In this document: positions 28,947-36,797 of the stretch, in pieces
Numbering within the stretch: position 1 is the stretch's first letter
How the letters are laid out: every line of letters begins with the position of its first letter
Assembly: GCA_021768485.1 (NCBI GenBank)
Contig: JAIZVZ010000009.1
Coordinates: 1 to 64,000, forward strand
Direction of reading: 5' to 3'
Length of the DNA stretch: 64,000 nucleotides
Source: Oxalobacteraceae bacterium
Lineage (GTDB): Bacteria; Pseudomonadota; Gammaproteobacteria; Burkholderiales; Burkholderiaceae_D
The notes under the pieces: generated by a model
The model's database searches: none
What the model saw: the letters and a program-made list of their open reading frames with translations, nothing else
What the model was told of the DNA's origin: nothing
Program-made: the position numbers and the translations under genes

Positions 28947-29393
28947 ATGGCTAATAATTTAATGCGCTTCGATCCGGTCGCTGACCTTGCGCGCTTTGAT
29001 CCCTTCCGTAATCTTGATGAATTATTTCGCGATTTTGCCCTGGCACCGCGCTGGCGTGACGCCATCTCGACGCCGCAGATTCGCATGGATGTCGCCGAGA
29101 CCGAACACGATTATCAAATCAAGGCAGACATTCCCGGCGTTCAAAAGGATCAGATCAAGGTGTCTGTCGATGGCAAGCAAGTCTCGATCAATGTGCAGGT
29201 AGCAGAGGAAAAGAAGGTCGACGATGGCGGCCTGTTTTATCGCGAACGTTCTTATGGGCAACAATATCGTAATTTTGTGTTGCCCCAGGAAGTCGACGAC
29301 AGTCAGGCGCAGGCCAAATATGAAGATGGGGTGCTGTTGCTGACCTTGCCGAAGAAGGCAGGCGCCGGCAGCAAGCAATTGTCGATCAAATAA
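28947..29393 (+). CDS. Small heat shock protein, Hsp20/alpha-crystallin family
   Basis: The product is 148 residues. ATG 28947 is preferred over the adjoining ATG 28944 because GAGG then has a six-base spacing. The alpha-crystallin domain runs from about 40 to 135: RMDVAETEHDYQIKADIPGVQKD at its start, and YEDGVLLLTLPK near the end, with the conserved G-x-L. The N-terminal RFDPVADLARFDPFRNLDELF is the typical amphipathic start of bacterial Hsp20. It is an ATP-independent holdase that binds unfolding proteins. Confidence 0.93.
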   Translation: MANNLMRFDPVADLARFDPFRNLDELFRDFALAPRWRDAISTPQIRMDVAETEHDYQIKADIPGVQKDQIKVSVDGKQVSINVQVAEEKKVDDGGLFYRERSYGQQYRNFVLPQEVDDSQAQAKYEDGVLLLTLPKKAGAGSKQLSIK

Positions 29394-29492
29394 AATGCTT
29401 ACATATGGCCTGAATGAATGTTTTGTTTGGGCCATTTCAATTTTGCCGCGCCAAATCGCGTTGCGCTTGTGATTGCTCCACTTGAAAAAATG

Positions 29493-29552
29493 GTAAAAAG
29501 CGCTGAAAAGAATGCTGAAAAAAGCGCTGAAAAAAGCGCTGAAAAAAGCGCT
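29493..29552. repeat. Five 12-bp tandem repeats before the flavin reductase start
   Basis: Units of GAAAAAAGCGCT at 29517-29528, 29529-29540 and 29541-29552, with variants at 29493-29504 and 29505-29516. If translated in the downstream gene's frame they give a Glu-Lys-Ser-Ala repeat. They end one base before the likely ribosome site (GGAGG, 29553-29557). Confidence 0.85.
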
Positions 29553-29564
29553 GGAGGCATCGCA

Positions 29565-30185
29565 ATGGCAGGCAGCGGTTCGCCCCGCAGTTCTCGTCAC
29601 GGTTCTCGTCGCGGTTCTCGTCACGATTCTCCCCGCAACTCTGCCCGCAGTCATTTTCGCAGACTGGCCTTGTCCAAGGTCTATGCTTTGCTGGAGCCCG
29701 GTCCAGTCTTATTGCTCACCACTTTCCATAAAGGCAAAGCCAATGTCATGACCATGTCGTGGCAAACGCCGATGGACTTTGAGCCGCCGCTGGTCGGTTG
29801 CGTGATCAGCAACCGCGATTTCAGTTTTACTGCCTTGAAGGCCAGCCGCGAGTGCGTGCTGGCCGTGCCGGACGCCGCGATGGCCAGCAAAGTCGTCGCT
29901 TGCGGCAATCATAGCGGCAGCACGGTCGACAAGTTCGTACGCTTTGGCTTGACGCCGCAGCCGGCCGCGCTGGTGGCGGCGCCCCTGATTGCCGAGTGTT
30001 TCGCCAATCTCGAGTGCCGGGTCGTCGACACCCGCTTTGTCAATCGCTATAGTTTTTTCGTGCTCGAGGTCGTGACGGCCTGGGTCGAGCGCGGCAATAC
30101 AGAGCCGCAGACGCTGCATCACCGCGGCAAGGGCTTGTTCATGCTCAGCGGCGAGAATATCCGCCTGCCATCGAAAATGAAGTGA
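29565..30185 (+). CDS. Flavin reductase-like domain protein with repeat N-terminus
   Basis: The product is 206 residues from ATG 29565, which has GGAGG seven bases upstream; the frame is open to 29418. Residues about 5-32 are a Ser/Arg/His-rich four-residue repeat encoded by a 12-bp tandem array. The rest (ALLEPGPVLLLTTFHKGKANVMTMSW onward, then CVISNRDFSFTALKAS and HRGKGLFMLS) matches the FMN-binding split-barrel flavin reductase family. It probably binds FMN and reduces it or a substrate with NAD(P)H. The basic repeat tail is not part of the family and may be disordered. Confidence 0.85.
   Translation: MAGSGSPRSSRHGSRRGSRHDSPRNSARSHFRRLALSKVYALLEPGPVLLLTTFHKGKANVMTMSWQTPMDFEPPLVGCVISNRDFSFTALKASRECVLAVPDAAMASKVVACGNHSGSTVDKFVRFGLTPQPAALVAAPLIAECFANLECRVVDTRFVNRYSFFVLEVVTAWVERGNTEPQTLHHRGKGLFMLSGENIRLPSKMK
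29577..29660. repeat. Seven 12-bp repeats inside the flavin reductase gene
   Basis: Units related to GGTTCTCGTCAC run in frame from 29577 to 29660; the central four (29589-29636) are closest. They encode GSPR, SSRH, GSRR, GSRH, DSPR, NSAR and SHFR. This is a second, unrelated 12-bp array only 24 bp from the first. Confidence 0.85.
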
Positions 30186-30233
30186 GCGCTGCCGCCGCGG
30201 AGGCGGGGAGGGCGGCGCCAGACGTTCGGCCGT

Positions 30234-30953
30234 TCAGCGCGGCGCCTGGCGCAGCAGCGTATCGCGTTTTCGCAGCAGATGCCGGCGCAAGAGCGCCGAG
30301 AGCCGGGCGCTATCGCGCGCTTCGAGCGCCCGCAGCATGTCGGCATGTTCTTGTATTGCATTTTCACAATTCCCGCCATCGGTATCGCCATGAAAACGCA
30401 GCGCCTGCAGACGCCTGTTCAAGCCCAGATAGATTTCTCTGAGTACCACATTGCCTGCGGCCAGATTGATGCGGTCGTGAATTTCGCGGTTGCGCGCATA
30501 ATAGCCAGACCAATCGCTTTGCGCCTTACACGTCAGCATGCCGGCATGGAGACTCTTGATCGCCGCCAGGTCGACCTCCGATATCCGCTCGCACGCCAGT
30601 TCGCCCGCAAACGCTTCGATGCCGCTCATGGTTTCAAAGGCGGCGCCAATCTCGGCGGGCGTCATTTGCGAGACCGTGGCGCCGCGGTTTGCCTCGATCT
30701 CGACCAGGCCTTCGGCGGCCAGCACTTTCAGCGCTTCGCGCAGCGGCGTGCGCGAGATGCCGAGCACTTCGCACAACTGACGCTCGTTCAATCTGGTGCC
30801 CGGGGCCAGCGTCGCCTCGACGATCAGCGTGCGCAGATAATCGACGACCGAATCGTGCAAGCGCAGCCGCGCCACTTTGGTCAACGAACTTAATGCGGCT
30901 AATTGCGCCTGGGCGGGCGGCGCGGGCGGACTTTCTTCAGTTGGCGCGGGCAT
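30234..30953 (-). CDS. GntR family regulator (FadR/FCD type)
   Basis: The product is 239 residues. A winged helix-turn-helix (about 30-95) contains LAPGTRLNERQLCEVLGISR followed by TPLREALKVL, typical of GntR. The C-terminal FCD domain (about 105-225) includes ARNREIHDRI and the EHADMLRALEARD helix that carries metal or ligand-binding residues. The N-terminal 25 residues are Pro/Ala-rich. It probably responds to a small organic acid. It is convergent with the flavin reductase and divergent from the TAXI gene, its possible target. Confidence 0.9.
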   Translation of the reverse strand: MPAPTEESPPAPPAQAQLAALSSLTKVARLRLHDSVVDYLRTLIVEATLAPGTRLNERQLCEVLGISRTPLREALKVLAAEGLVEIEANRGATVSQMTPAEIGAAFETMSGIEAFAGELACERISEVDLAAIKSLHAGMLTCKAQSDWSGYYARNREIHDRINLAAGNVVLREIYLGLNRRLQALRFHGDTDGGNCENAIQEHADMLRALEARDSARLSALLRRHLLRKRDTLLRQAPR

Positions 30954-31505
30954 GGGCAGTCCTTGGTTTTTTTACATGATTTTATCATTGAAGCCCTGTG
31001 TGCCATGCCAGACATAGCGGGGACGGCCGCTGGCTTTGTAAAAACAACAGTTTATGGAAATAAATTTTGTTAAATCCCAATTTTTCACTGAAAAATACTG
31101 CTCTGCCTGCGGCATGAGGGCCTGGCATCGAATTGCTTATACTGCAGAGAAATCAATTTCTTTTCGGCGTTCAAGGCGTGTGTGCGCGAATTGTTAAATC
31201 GGGCGGCGGCGCCGTGCGATCGCGGTCGGGGAAAGCGGCGGCAAAGCCGATTTTTGTATGTACTGCATAATGCAAATTGTTAAACTCGTTACACTGAGTC
31301 CCGGGCCCGGCAATTGCGGCGCAACGCTATCGGCGACGGTGCATGCGCTGGCCGGCTTTAAAACATGGTGAATTGCTATGTGGAAACGTTTTTGCGCGTC
31401 GCTGTTTCTGCCGCCTGCCATCGATTGTGCTTTGGCGAACAGAGCAGTTCTATGTCTTACGATAAACTCCAGCTCTTGGCCCAAGCCACTGCAAAAATGA
31501 TGTGA
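30954..31505. other. Divergent intergenic region with a 17-codon leader frame
   Basis: 552 bp between gntR and the TAXI gene. The region 31030-31170 is AT-rich. A 17-codon frame (ATG 31452, TGA 31503-31505) ends exactly where the TAXI ATG begins. No other gene or RNA structure was recognised. Confidence 0.45.
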
Positions 31506-32864
31506 ATGAATCCTAAAATATATATTTCCCGCTTTCTGGCCGCGCTCAATGATTTGTTCGGCCGCGGACAGATCGCCGCCATCGCCGCCATTTTGCTGCT
31601 GGGCCTGGCGATCTGCACGCTGATTCTGATGTTGATGAATTTTGCCGCACCGACCACGCTGACCATTGCCAGCGGCCCGCCCGGCAGCGCATTTGAAAAA
31701 TCGGCCAAAAAATACCAGAGCATTTTGGCGCGCGAGGGGGTGACGCTGAAAATTTTGCCGTCGCAGGGTTCGATGGATAATTTCAAGAAGCTGTCCGATG
31801 CCAGGCAAAACGTTGACGTCGGCTTTGTGCTCGGCGGCGAGGTGCCGGCGGCCGAGACCGGCGATCTGGTCTCGCTCGGCAGCATTTCATATCAGCCATT
31901 GATGATTTTTTATCGCGGCAAGCCGAAGCACTTGCTGTCCGATTTCAAGGGGCTGCGTCTCGATATCGGACAGGAGGGCAGCGGCACCCATATGCTGGCC
32001 TTGAAGCTGCTGAAGGCCAACGGCATCGAGCCCGACAGCGGCACCACCTTCGTCAATACGGTGGCCGGCGATCTCGTGCGCGCCCTGCTCGAAAAACGCG
32101 TCGATGCGATTTTTGTGATGGGCGATTCGACCGCAACCGACATGATGCGCGAATTGCTGCATGCCGAGGATATCCATTTGTTCAATTTTATCCAGGCCGA
32201 TGCCTACAGCCGCCGCATTCCCTATTTGAACAAGCTCGAATTGCCGCGCGGGGCCCTCGATTTCGGCAAGGATATTCCGGCTGAAGACACGTATCTGATC
32301 GGGCCGACGGTCGAGATCATCGCCCGCGGCAGTCTGCATCCGGCGCTCTCGGACCTGTTGCTCGAAGCGGCCAGGGAAGTGCATGGCACGCCGGGCCTGT
32401 TCAAGAAGCGCGGCGAATTTCCCGTGCCGCAAGAGCATGAATTTCGCATCAGCCAGGATGCCACGCGTTATTACACATCGGGTAAAAGTTTTCTATATCG
32501 TAGCTTTCCCTTTGGTCTGGCCAGCATCATTGCGCGCGTGCTCACGTTTATCGTGCCGCTGGCCTTATTTCTGATTCCCGCCTTGAAGCTGGCGCCGGCC
32601 ATCTATCGCTGGCGCATCGAATCGCGGATCCGCCGCTGGTACCGGGTGTTGCTGGACCTTGAGCACGATGCTTTTTCCATGCCGATGCGGCCGGAGCGGC
32701 TTGAGGTCTTGCTGCGTCATCTCGATCATATCGAAGAAACGGTCAGCAAGCTGGTGGTGCCGGCGGCCTTCGGCGATTTGCTCTATGGCTTGCGCGGTCA
32801 TATCTTTTTTGTGCGTAACGCTTTGCTGGCGCAGCGCATGGCACCGCCACCGGTTTTGCCGTGA
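31506..32864 (+). CDS. Membrane-anchored TAXI-family substrate-binding protein
   Basis: The product is 452 residues. One membrane segment near the N-terminus (about 22-47) replaces a cleaved signal peptide. Residues about 50-335 are a TAXI-type TRAP solute-binding domain: TLTIASGPPGSAFEKSAKKY at the start, GQEGSGTHMLALKLLK in the middle, and a late PTVEIIARGSLHPAL. A second membrane segment (about 350-370) and a cytoplasmic tail follow. No TRAP permease gene is adjacent, so it is an orphan that may serve a distant permease or act as a sensor. No ribosome site is visible; it abuts a short leader frame. Confidence 0.88.
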   Translation: MNPKIYISRFLAALNDLFGRGQIAAIAAILLLGLAICTLILMLMNFAAPTTLTIASGPPGSAFEKSAKKYQSILAREGVTLKILPSQGSMDNFKKLSDARQNVDVGFVLGGEVPAAETGDLVSLGSISYQPLMIFYRGKPKHLLSDFKGLRLDIGQEGSGTHMLALKLLKANGIEPDSGTTFVNTVAGDLVRALLEKRVDAIFVMGDSTATDMMRELLHAEDIHLFNFIQADAYSRRIPYLNKLELPRGALDFGKDIPAEDTYLIGPTVEIIARGSLHPALSDLLLEAAREVHGTPGLFKKRGEFPVPQEHEFRISQDATRYYTSGKSFLYRSFPFGLASIIARVLTFIVPLALFLIPALKLAPAIYRWRIESRIRRWYRVLLDLEHDAFSMPMRPERLEVLLRHLDHIEETVSKLVVPAAFGDLLYGLRGHIFFVRNALLAQRMAPPPVLP

Positions 32865-32946
32865 TTTTTAAAGATGCAAGGCCTGGTGCCGATATACAGA
32901 TTTACATGAGGTGACTGTCGTCTTTTCGTCGGGGGGGAATACTGCC

Positions 32947-33345
32947 ATGTTAGTTTCAGACATAATGACAAAAATCGTACATACAATCGATTCGGAAGAT
33001 ACGGTCGAGCAGGTTCAGCAGATGTTTGAAAAGCGCCATCTGTCGTCGATGCCGGTGGTCGATTCGAGCGGCGTCGTTTTCGGCATCATCAGCGCTGCCG
33101 ACCTGCTGCATTTTCAGGCCATGGGGAAAAACGCGAAAGCGGTGCGGGCCTGGGACATGTGCACTTACAAGCCGCTTGAAGTGCGTCCCGATACGCCCGT
33201 GCCCGAGGTGGCCAGGCTGATGATCGAAAAGCGCATCCATCATGTGATCGTTTCCGAAAACGCTCAGGTCAAGGGTTTCGTTTCATCGCTCGACATCATC
33301 AGACAGTATCTGTCGGTGATAGAAGAGGCTCCGGCTTCGCATTGA
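32947..33345 (+). CDS. CBS domain protein
   Basis: The product is 132 residues made only of two CBS motifs: VSDIMTKIVHTIDSEDTVEQV with VVDSSGVVFGIISAADLL, and DMCTYKPLEVRPDTPVPEVA with VIVSENAQVKGFVSSLDIIR. A CBS pair folds into a Bateman module that binds adenosyl ligands such as AMP, ATP or SAM. A stand-alone module like this is usually a regulator or energy sensor; the partner is unknown. The ATG at 32947 is chosen because the family starts with a LVSDIM-like motif. Confidence 0.9.
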   Translation: MLVSDIMTKIVHTIDSEDTVEQVQQMFEKRHLSSMPVVDSSGVVFGIISAADLLHFQAMGKNAKAVRAWDMCTYKPLEVRPDTPVPEVARLMIEKRIHHVIVSENAQVKGFVSSLDIIRQYLSVIEEAPASH

Positions 33346-33417
33346 GGCGGTGCCGGCTTCATGTGCGGCAAGCGGCCGCCGACGGTGGCGATTTGCCGCG
33401 GCCGGCGGCCCGCCCAT

Positions 33418-34002
33418 TCATGCCCGTACTTCGCCCAGCGGCAGCACGACCGCGCCGAATACCTCGTTCAGAATTTGCGCCAGCGCCGCATAAATGGCAA
33501 AGCCGCCGCAGGCCAGGCCGATCCAGCCGGCCGCATGGCCGATCGCCGGCGAAGCCAGATAATCGCGCAATGCAAGCAGTGCGAACAGCATGCTCAGCGA
33601 GCCGAACACGGCCCGCATGATAAAGGCCATGCGCAAGGTTGCGATGAACATGGCGGCCGTGAAAATGCCCCATAATGCAAAAAATGCGGCCATGCCCGAC
33701 TCTGGAGTTGCCGGCGTCATTCCTGTCTGCGGCAAAAGAATGAGTGCGACAAGCGTCAGCCAGAAAAAGCCATATGATGTGAAGGCAACGGTGCCGAAGG
33801 TATTTCCTTTCTTCCACTCCATGATGCCGGCGATGACTTGCGCCACGCCGCCGTAGCAGACGCCCATTGCGAGAATCATGCTATTGAGCGGAAACCAGCC
33901 AATATTGTGAAAATTCAATAGTACGGTGGTCATGCCGAAACCCAATAAACCGAGCGGCGCGGGATTGGCGGTATGGTCATTACGATGATTCAAATCAGAC
34001 AT
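33418..34002 (-). CDS. satP: SatP/GPR1-FUN34-YaaH family acetate (carboxylate) transporter
   Basis: The product is 194 residues with six membrane segments. NPAPLGLLGFGMTTVLLNFHN (about 13-33) contains the diagnostic NPAPLGL motif of the acetate uptake family, and YGGVAQVIAGIMEW is the second signature. The start lies inside the last codons of mdcB (8-bp overlap), so it is the last gene of the malonate operon. Malonate decarboxylase releases acetate, so export of excess acetate or uptake of short carboxylates is the inferred job. Confidence 0.88.
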   Translation of the reverse strand: MSDLNHRNDHTANPAPLGLLGFGMTTVLLNFHNIGWFPLNSMILAMGVCYGGVAQVIAGIMEWKKGNTFGTVAFTSYGFFWLTLVALILLPQTGMTPATPESGMAAFFALWGIFTAAMFIATLRMAFIMRAVFGSLSMLFALLALRDYLASPAIGHAAGWIGLACGGFAIYAALAQILNEVFGAVVLPLGEVRA

Positions 34003-35068
34003 TGATATTCCTGGATAAGTGTGAAGGTAAGCGCTCGTCCGCTTGCTGCGCTGAGGTCGCCGGCCAGCGCTGCAGCGCTGCCTGCACCAGGCAGCTGGCG
34101 GCCAGCAAGTCGGCGGCGCCGCCCGGTGACAATTTGTGTTCGATAAACAGGCGATGGCTGGCCATTGCATGCGTGTGCCAGGCCGGGGCGGCGGTGCCGC
34201 CGGCCGTCAGGAACTGTTGCGCCTGGCGCCGGACTGTCTGCGCCCCGGCGGCGCCGCCGCGATGAAAGATATTCGTGTCGCTGATATGCGCCATCAGCGC
34301 AAACAGCGCATCGATGCGGGCATGGTAGATGCCGCGGCCGGCCGCCAGCGTCGCCTGCAGGGCCGGCAGGCCGACTTCGAATACCGAGGGCAGGCCCAGC
34401 GCGCCTTCTTCGCGTGCGCCGCCGACCGCATAACGCGCCGCCACCCGCAGGCCGTGGGTGTCGGCCTTGTCGGCAATGCTGCTGTGGGCTCCGAGGTCGG
34501 CGCCCCAGCGCTGCATCAACGTCTGGCGCAGCGCCTGCGCCGACAGCGGCGTACGGTGGCGGCGCGCCAGACCGAGCGCCGCACACAGCAGGCCGACGCT
34601 GAAGATGGCGCCGCGGTGGGTGTTGATGCCGGCGGTGGCGCCGAGCATGCGCTGCTCGGCTTCGATCCCGAGTCTTTTCAGTACCGGAAATGGCGCGTTA
34701 TCGAGTCCGGCTTCGCAAATGCGCACGAAGTAATGGCGCAGGCTGAACATGCTGCGCAGGAAGGTGCCGGCGTCCATGTCGTCATGGCTGCCGTTGTCGA
34801 CCGGCGAGACCAGGCCCGGTTTTGGATGCAGCGTCAATTCGGCGTGCAGGCTGGCGACGGCAAGCTGGCCGACTTCGAGGCAAAAGCGGCGCCTGTTGCG
34901 CAGCACCGGCCGGCGGGCATCGGCGCCGATATGGGCATCGATACGGGCATCGATACGGGCGCCGATACGGGCGCCGGGGTTGACGCTGTTATCGGCGCCG
35001 CAATTCGCGGGCAGGTCGGCGCCGGCAACCGGCAGGGCGCGTAATTTGGCTGCGGTGGCAATAGTCAT
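33995..35068 (-). CDS. mdcB: Triphosphoribosyl-dephospho-CoA synthase MdcB
   Basis: The product is 357 residues from ATG 35068, which overlaps the mdcG stop (ATGA). The CitG/MdcB family core begins near residue 60 (EVGQLAVASLHAELTLHPKPGLVSPVDNGSH) and includes GINTHRGAIFSVGLLCAA and the terminal HKLSPGGAADLLAAS. It makes 2'-(5''-triphosphoribosyl)-3'-dephospho-CoA from ATP and dephospho-CoA, the precursor of the decarboxylase prosthetic group. Residues about 33-48 are a four-residue repeat from a 12-bp tandem array that lies outside the conserved core. Confidence 0.93.
   Translation of the reverse strand: MTIATAAKLRALPVAGADLPANCGADNSVNPGARIGARIDARIDAHIGADARRPVLRNRRRFCLEVGQLAVASLHAELTLHPKPGLVSPVDNGSHDDMDAGTFLRSMFSLRHYFVRICEAGLDNAPFPVLKRLGIEAEQRMLGATAGINTHRGAIFSVGLLCAALGLARRHRTPLSAQALRQTLMQRWGADLGAHSSIADKADTHGLRVAARYAVGGAREEGALGLPSVFEVGLPALQATLAAGRGIYHARIDALFALMAHISDTNIFHRGGAAGAQTVRRQAQQFLTAGGTAAPAWHTHAMASHRLFIEHKLSPGGAADLLAASCLVQAALQRWPATSAQQADERLPSHLSRNINV
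34928..34975. repeat. Four 12-bp tandem repeats in mdcB
   Basis: Four consecutive 12-bp units (34928, 34940, 34952 and 34964) of the form GATACGGGC(AT/GC)C. On the minus strand they encode GARI, GARI, DARI and DAHI in the non-conserved N-terminal extension of MdcB. Confidence 0.9.
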
Positions 35069-35790
35069 CGTGGACTCCGGTCGATGCGAGGGAAACGGTC
35101 GCGGGCCGCCAGCGGCTCGTGCCAGGGATCGGATGTCAGGCGCGGTCCGCTGCCGCTTCTGAGCAGCATCAGGCCGCCGTGCGCGTATTCGGCCAGGGCG
35201 ACGGCGCCGGCCGGGGTTTCGAGCTGGACGTCGAGGCGGCATGCCAGCAGCGTCGCTGGCATCGCCAGCTCATGCAGCAAAGCTGCCGCCTGCGCGCGCG
35301 GCAGCGCTTGCGGGCAGCGCACCATGAGGTCGAGGTCGCTGCCGGCGCTGGCCGTCGGCAGGCCGCTGGCGAGCTCGAAGCCGACGCTGCCGGTCGGCCC
35401 CCAGCTCAGTCCGAATTGCGCAAAGACGGGACGCAGCTGCGCCAGCAATTGCAGCGCCGGTACCTGGCTGTCGCTTTGAGGAAATGCCGGCCCCAGCAAA
35501 TCTTCGGGGCTGATTGCAGCCAGCACGGCATCGTGCGCGATCTCGGTGCCGTAGCGCTGCGCGCGCTCTTTGCCGCGAAAGCCGATTGCAACGCTGCCGG
35601 CCGGACAGTGCGCGCGGCGCACCACGGCCAGCGGCGCCTTGGCGATGGCGGCGGCCAGCCACGGCGGGCCGTCGGCAAATCGGAGCGGCTCGCGCAGCAG
35701 CAGCAAGTCGTGCGCGTGCCAGCCATCGCCGGCGCCGCAGACGGCCGCCGGCCGCGGCCAGTGTTTCATGGCATGTGCGGCGACCTTCAT
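35065..35790 (-). CDS. mdcG: Phosphoribosyl-dephospho-CoA transferase MdcG
   Basis: The product is 241 residues. HDLLLLREPL near the N-terminus and SWGPTGSVGFELASGLPTA followed by SDLDLMVR match MdcG; the GSVGFELASG and DLDL motifs are the nucleotidyltransferase core. It transfers the phosphoribosyl-dephospho-CoA group from the MdcB product to the serine of the acyl carrier subunit MdcC, giving the holo-enzyme. It overlaps both mdcH and mdcB by four bases, so the three are translationally coupled. Confidence 0.93.
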   Translation of the reverse strand: MKVAAHAMKHWPRPAAVCGAGDGWHAHDLLLLREPLRFADGPPWLAAAIAKAPLAVVRRAHCPAGSVAIGFRGKERAQRYGTEIAHDAVLAAISPEDLLGPAFPQSDSQVPALQLLAQLRPVFAQFGLSWGPTGSVGFELASGLPTASAGSDLDLMVRCPQALPRAQAAALLHELAMPATLLACRLDVQLETPAGAVALAEYAHGGLMLLRSGSGPRLTSDPWHEPLAARDRFPRIDRSPR

Positions 35791-36719
35791 GACAGGCTCC
35801 TTATTTTGCGCGCGATATAGAGTGCGGTCTCGAGCGGCGTGTCGCTCAGGCTGCGGGCCTCGGCGTCGTCGAACGATTCGCGGATCAGGCCGCTGAGCAC
35901 CGCTCCCGGCGGCGCTTCAAAAAAATGGCGGGCGCCAAGTTCGTACAAGACCGTCATGGCGTCGTACCAGCGCACCGTGTGGGCCACATTGCTGGCCAGG
36001 TCGCGGCCGATGTCCTGCGCCTGGCGCAATACGCGGGCGCGCACATTGCCGACGTAGGCAATGGCCGGCGGCGCCAGCGCAATGCCATTCATTTCTTCGG
36101 TCAGGCGGGCCGCCACGCCATCCATCAGCGCGCAATGCGAGGGCACGCTGACGGCCATCCGCTTGGCTTGCCGGGCGCCGCTCTGGCGGGCCGCCTCGAT
36201 GGCCAGCGACAGCGCCTGATCGCTGCCGGCCAGCACGATTTGTCGTTGCGAGTTCAGATTGGCGACGTACAGCGGCTGCTGCGGCGTATGGATTTGCTGG
36301 ACCAGACGCCGCACCTGACCTTCGTTCAGGCCGACCAATGCCACCAGGCCGAAGCCCGATGGATAGGCTTGCTGCATCAGTTCTGCGCGCAGTTTCAGCA
36401 GCGGCAGGGCGGCGCCGAAACTGAGCGAGCCGCAGGCGACTGCGGCGGTGTAGGCGCCGCTCGACAGACCGGCCACGGCGTCCGCCACGACGCCTTCGGC
36501 CTGCAGCGCGCGCGTCATGGCGACGCCGGCCACCAGCCCGCTCAACTGCACGGCGACGGTCGATTCGAGCGCCTCGGCCGTGTCGAGCCGGCGCACATCC
36601 TGGCCCAGCACGCTGCTGGCTTCGTCGAAGGTGGCGCTGACCGCCGGACAGACCGGCAGGCGGGCCAGAAAGCCGGGGCTTTGCGCGCCCTGGCCGGGGT
36701 AGAGGAAAACCAGTTTCAT
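35787..36719 (-). CDS. mdcH: Malonyl-CoA:ACP transacylase MdcH (epsilon subunit)
   Basis: The product is 310 residues of the FabD fold: FLYPGQGAQSPGF at the start, the nucleophile elbow GLSSGAY, and the catalytic His in SVPSHCALMDG. It loads a malonyl group onto the acetylated or activated acyl carrier subunit to start the decarboxylation cycle. The stop overlaps the mdcG start. It is separated from mdcF by 78 bp that hold a strong hairpin. Confidence 0.94.
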   Translation of the reverse strand: MKLVFLYPGQGAQSPGFLARLPVCPAVSATFDEASSVLGQDVRRLDTAEALESTVAVQLSGLVAGVAMTRALQAEGVVADAVAGLSSGAYTAAVACGSLSFGAALPLLKLRAELMQQAYPSGFGLVALVGLNEGQVRRLVQQIHTPQQPLYVANLNSQRQIVLAGSDQALSLAIEAARQSGARQAKRMAVSVPSHCALMDGVAARLTEEMNGIALAPPAIAYVGNVRARVLRQAQDIGRDLASNVAHTVRWYDAMTVLYELGARHFFEAPPGAVLSGLIRESFDDAEARSLSDTPLETALYIARKIRSLS

Positions 36720-36749
36720 GGCATTGTGCTCCGTGTCGGTTGAACGGCC

Positions 36750-36771
36750 ACGCCCGCTCTCGAGCGGGCGT
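36750..36771. other. Ten-bp-stem hairpin between mdcF and mdcH
   Basis: ACGCCCGCTC (36750-36759) is followed after two bases by its exact reverse complement (36762-36771). It has no U run, so it is more likely an mRNA processing or stability element, or a palindromic binding site, than a terminator. It lies in the only sizeable gap in the distal half of the operon. Confidence 0.6.
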
Positions 36772-36797
36772 TACTCATATAACGCGCAGTGTCATAT

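Noticed and set aside
29418-29564. Longer flavin reductase start
   Set aside because: It would translate the first 12-bp array as Lys/Glu/Ala repeats; ATG 29565 has a strong GGAGG site at the right distance.
29493-29660. CRISPR-like array
   Set aside because: Units of 12 bp are contiguous without spacers, so they are simple tandem repeats.
31378-31500. 40-codon frame upstream of the TAXI gene
   Set aside because: No ribosome site and no family; it overlaps the better-placed 17-codon leader in another frame.
33374-33410. Terminator between the CBS and SatP genes
   Set aside because: An 8-bp GGCCGCCG/CGGCGGCC stem exists, but the 21-base loop and lack of a T run make it unconvincing.
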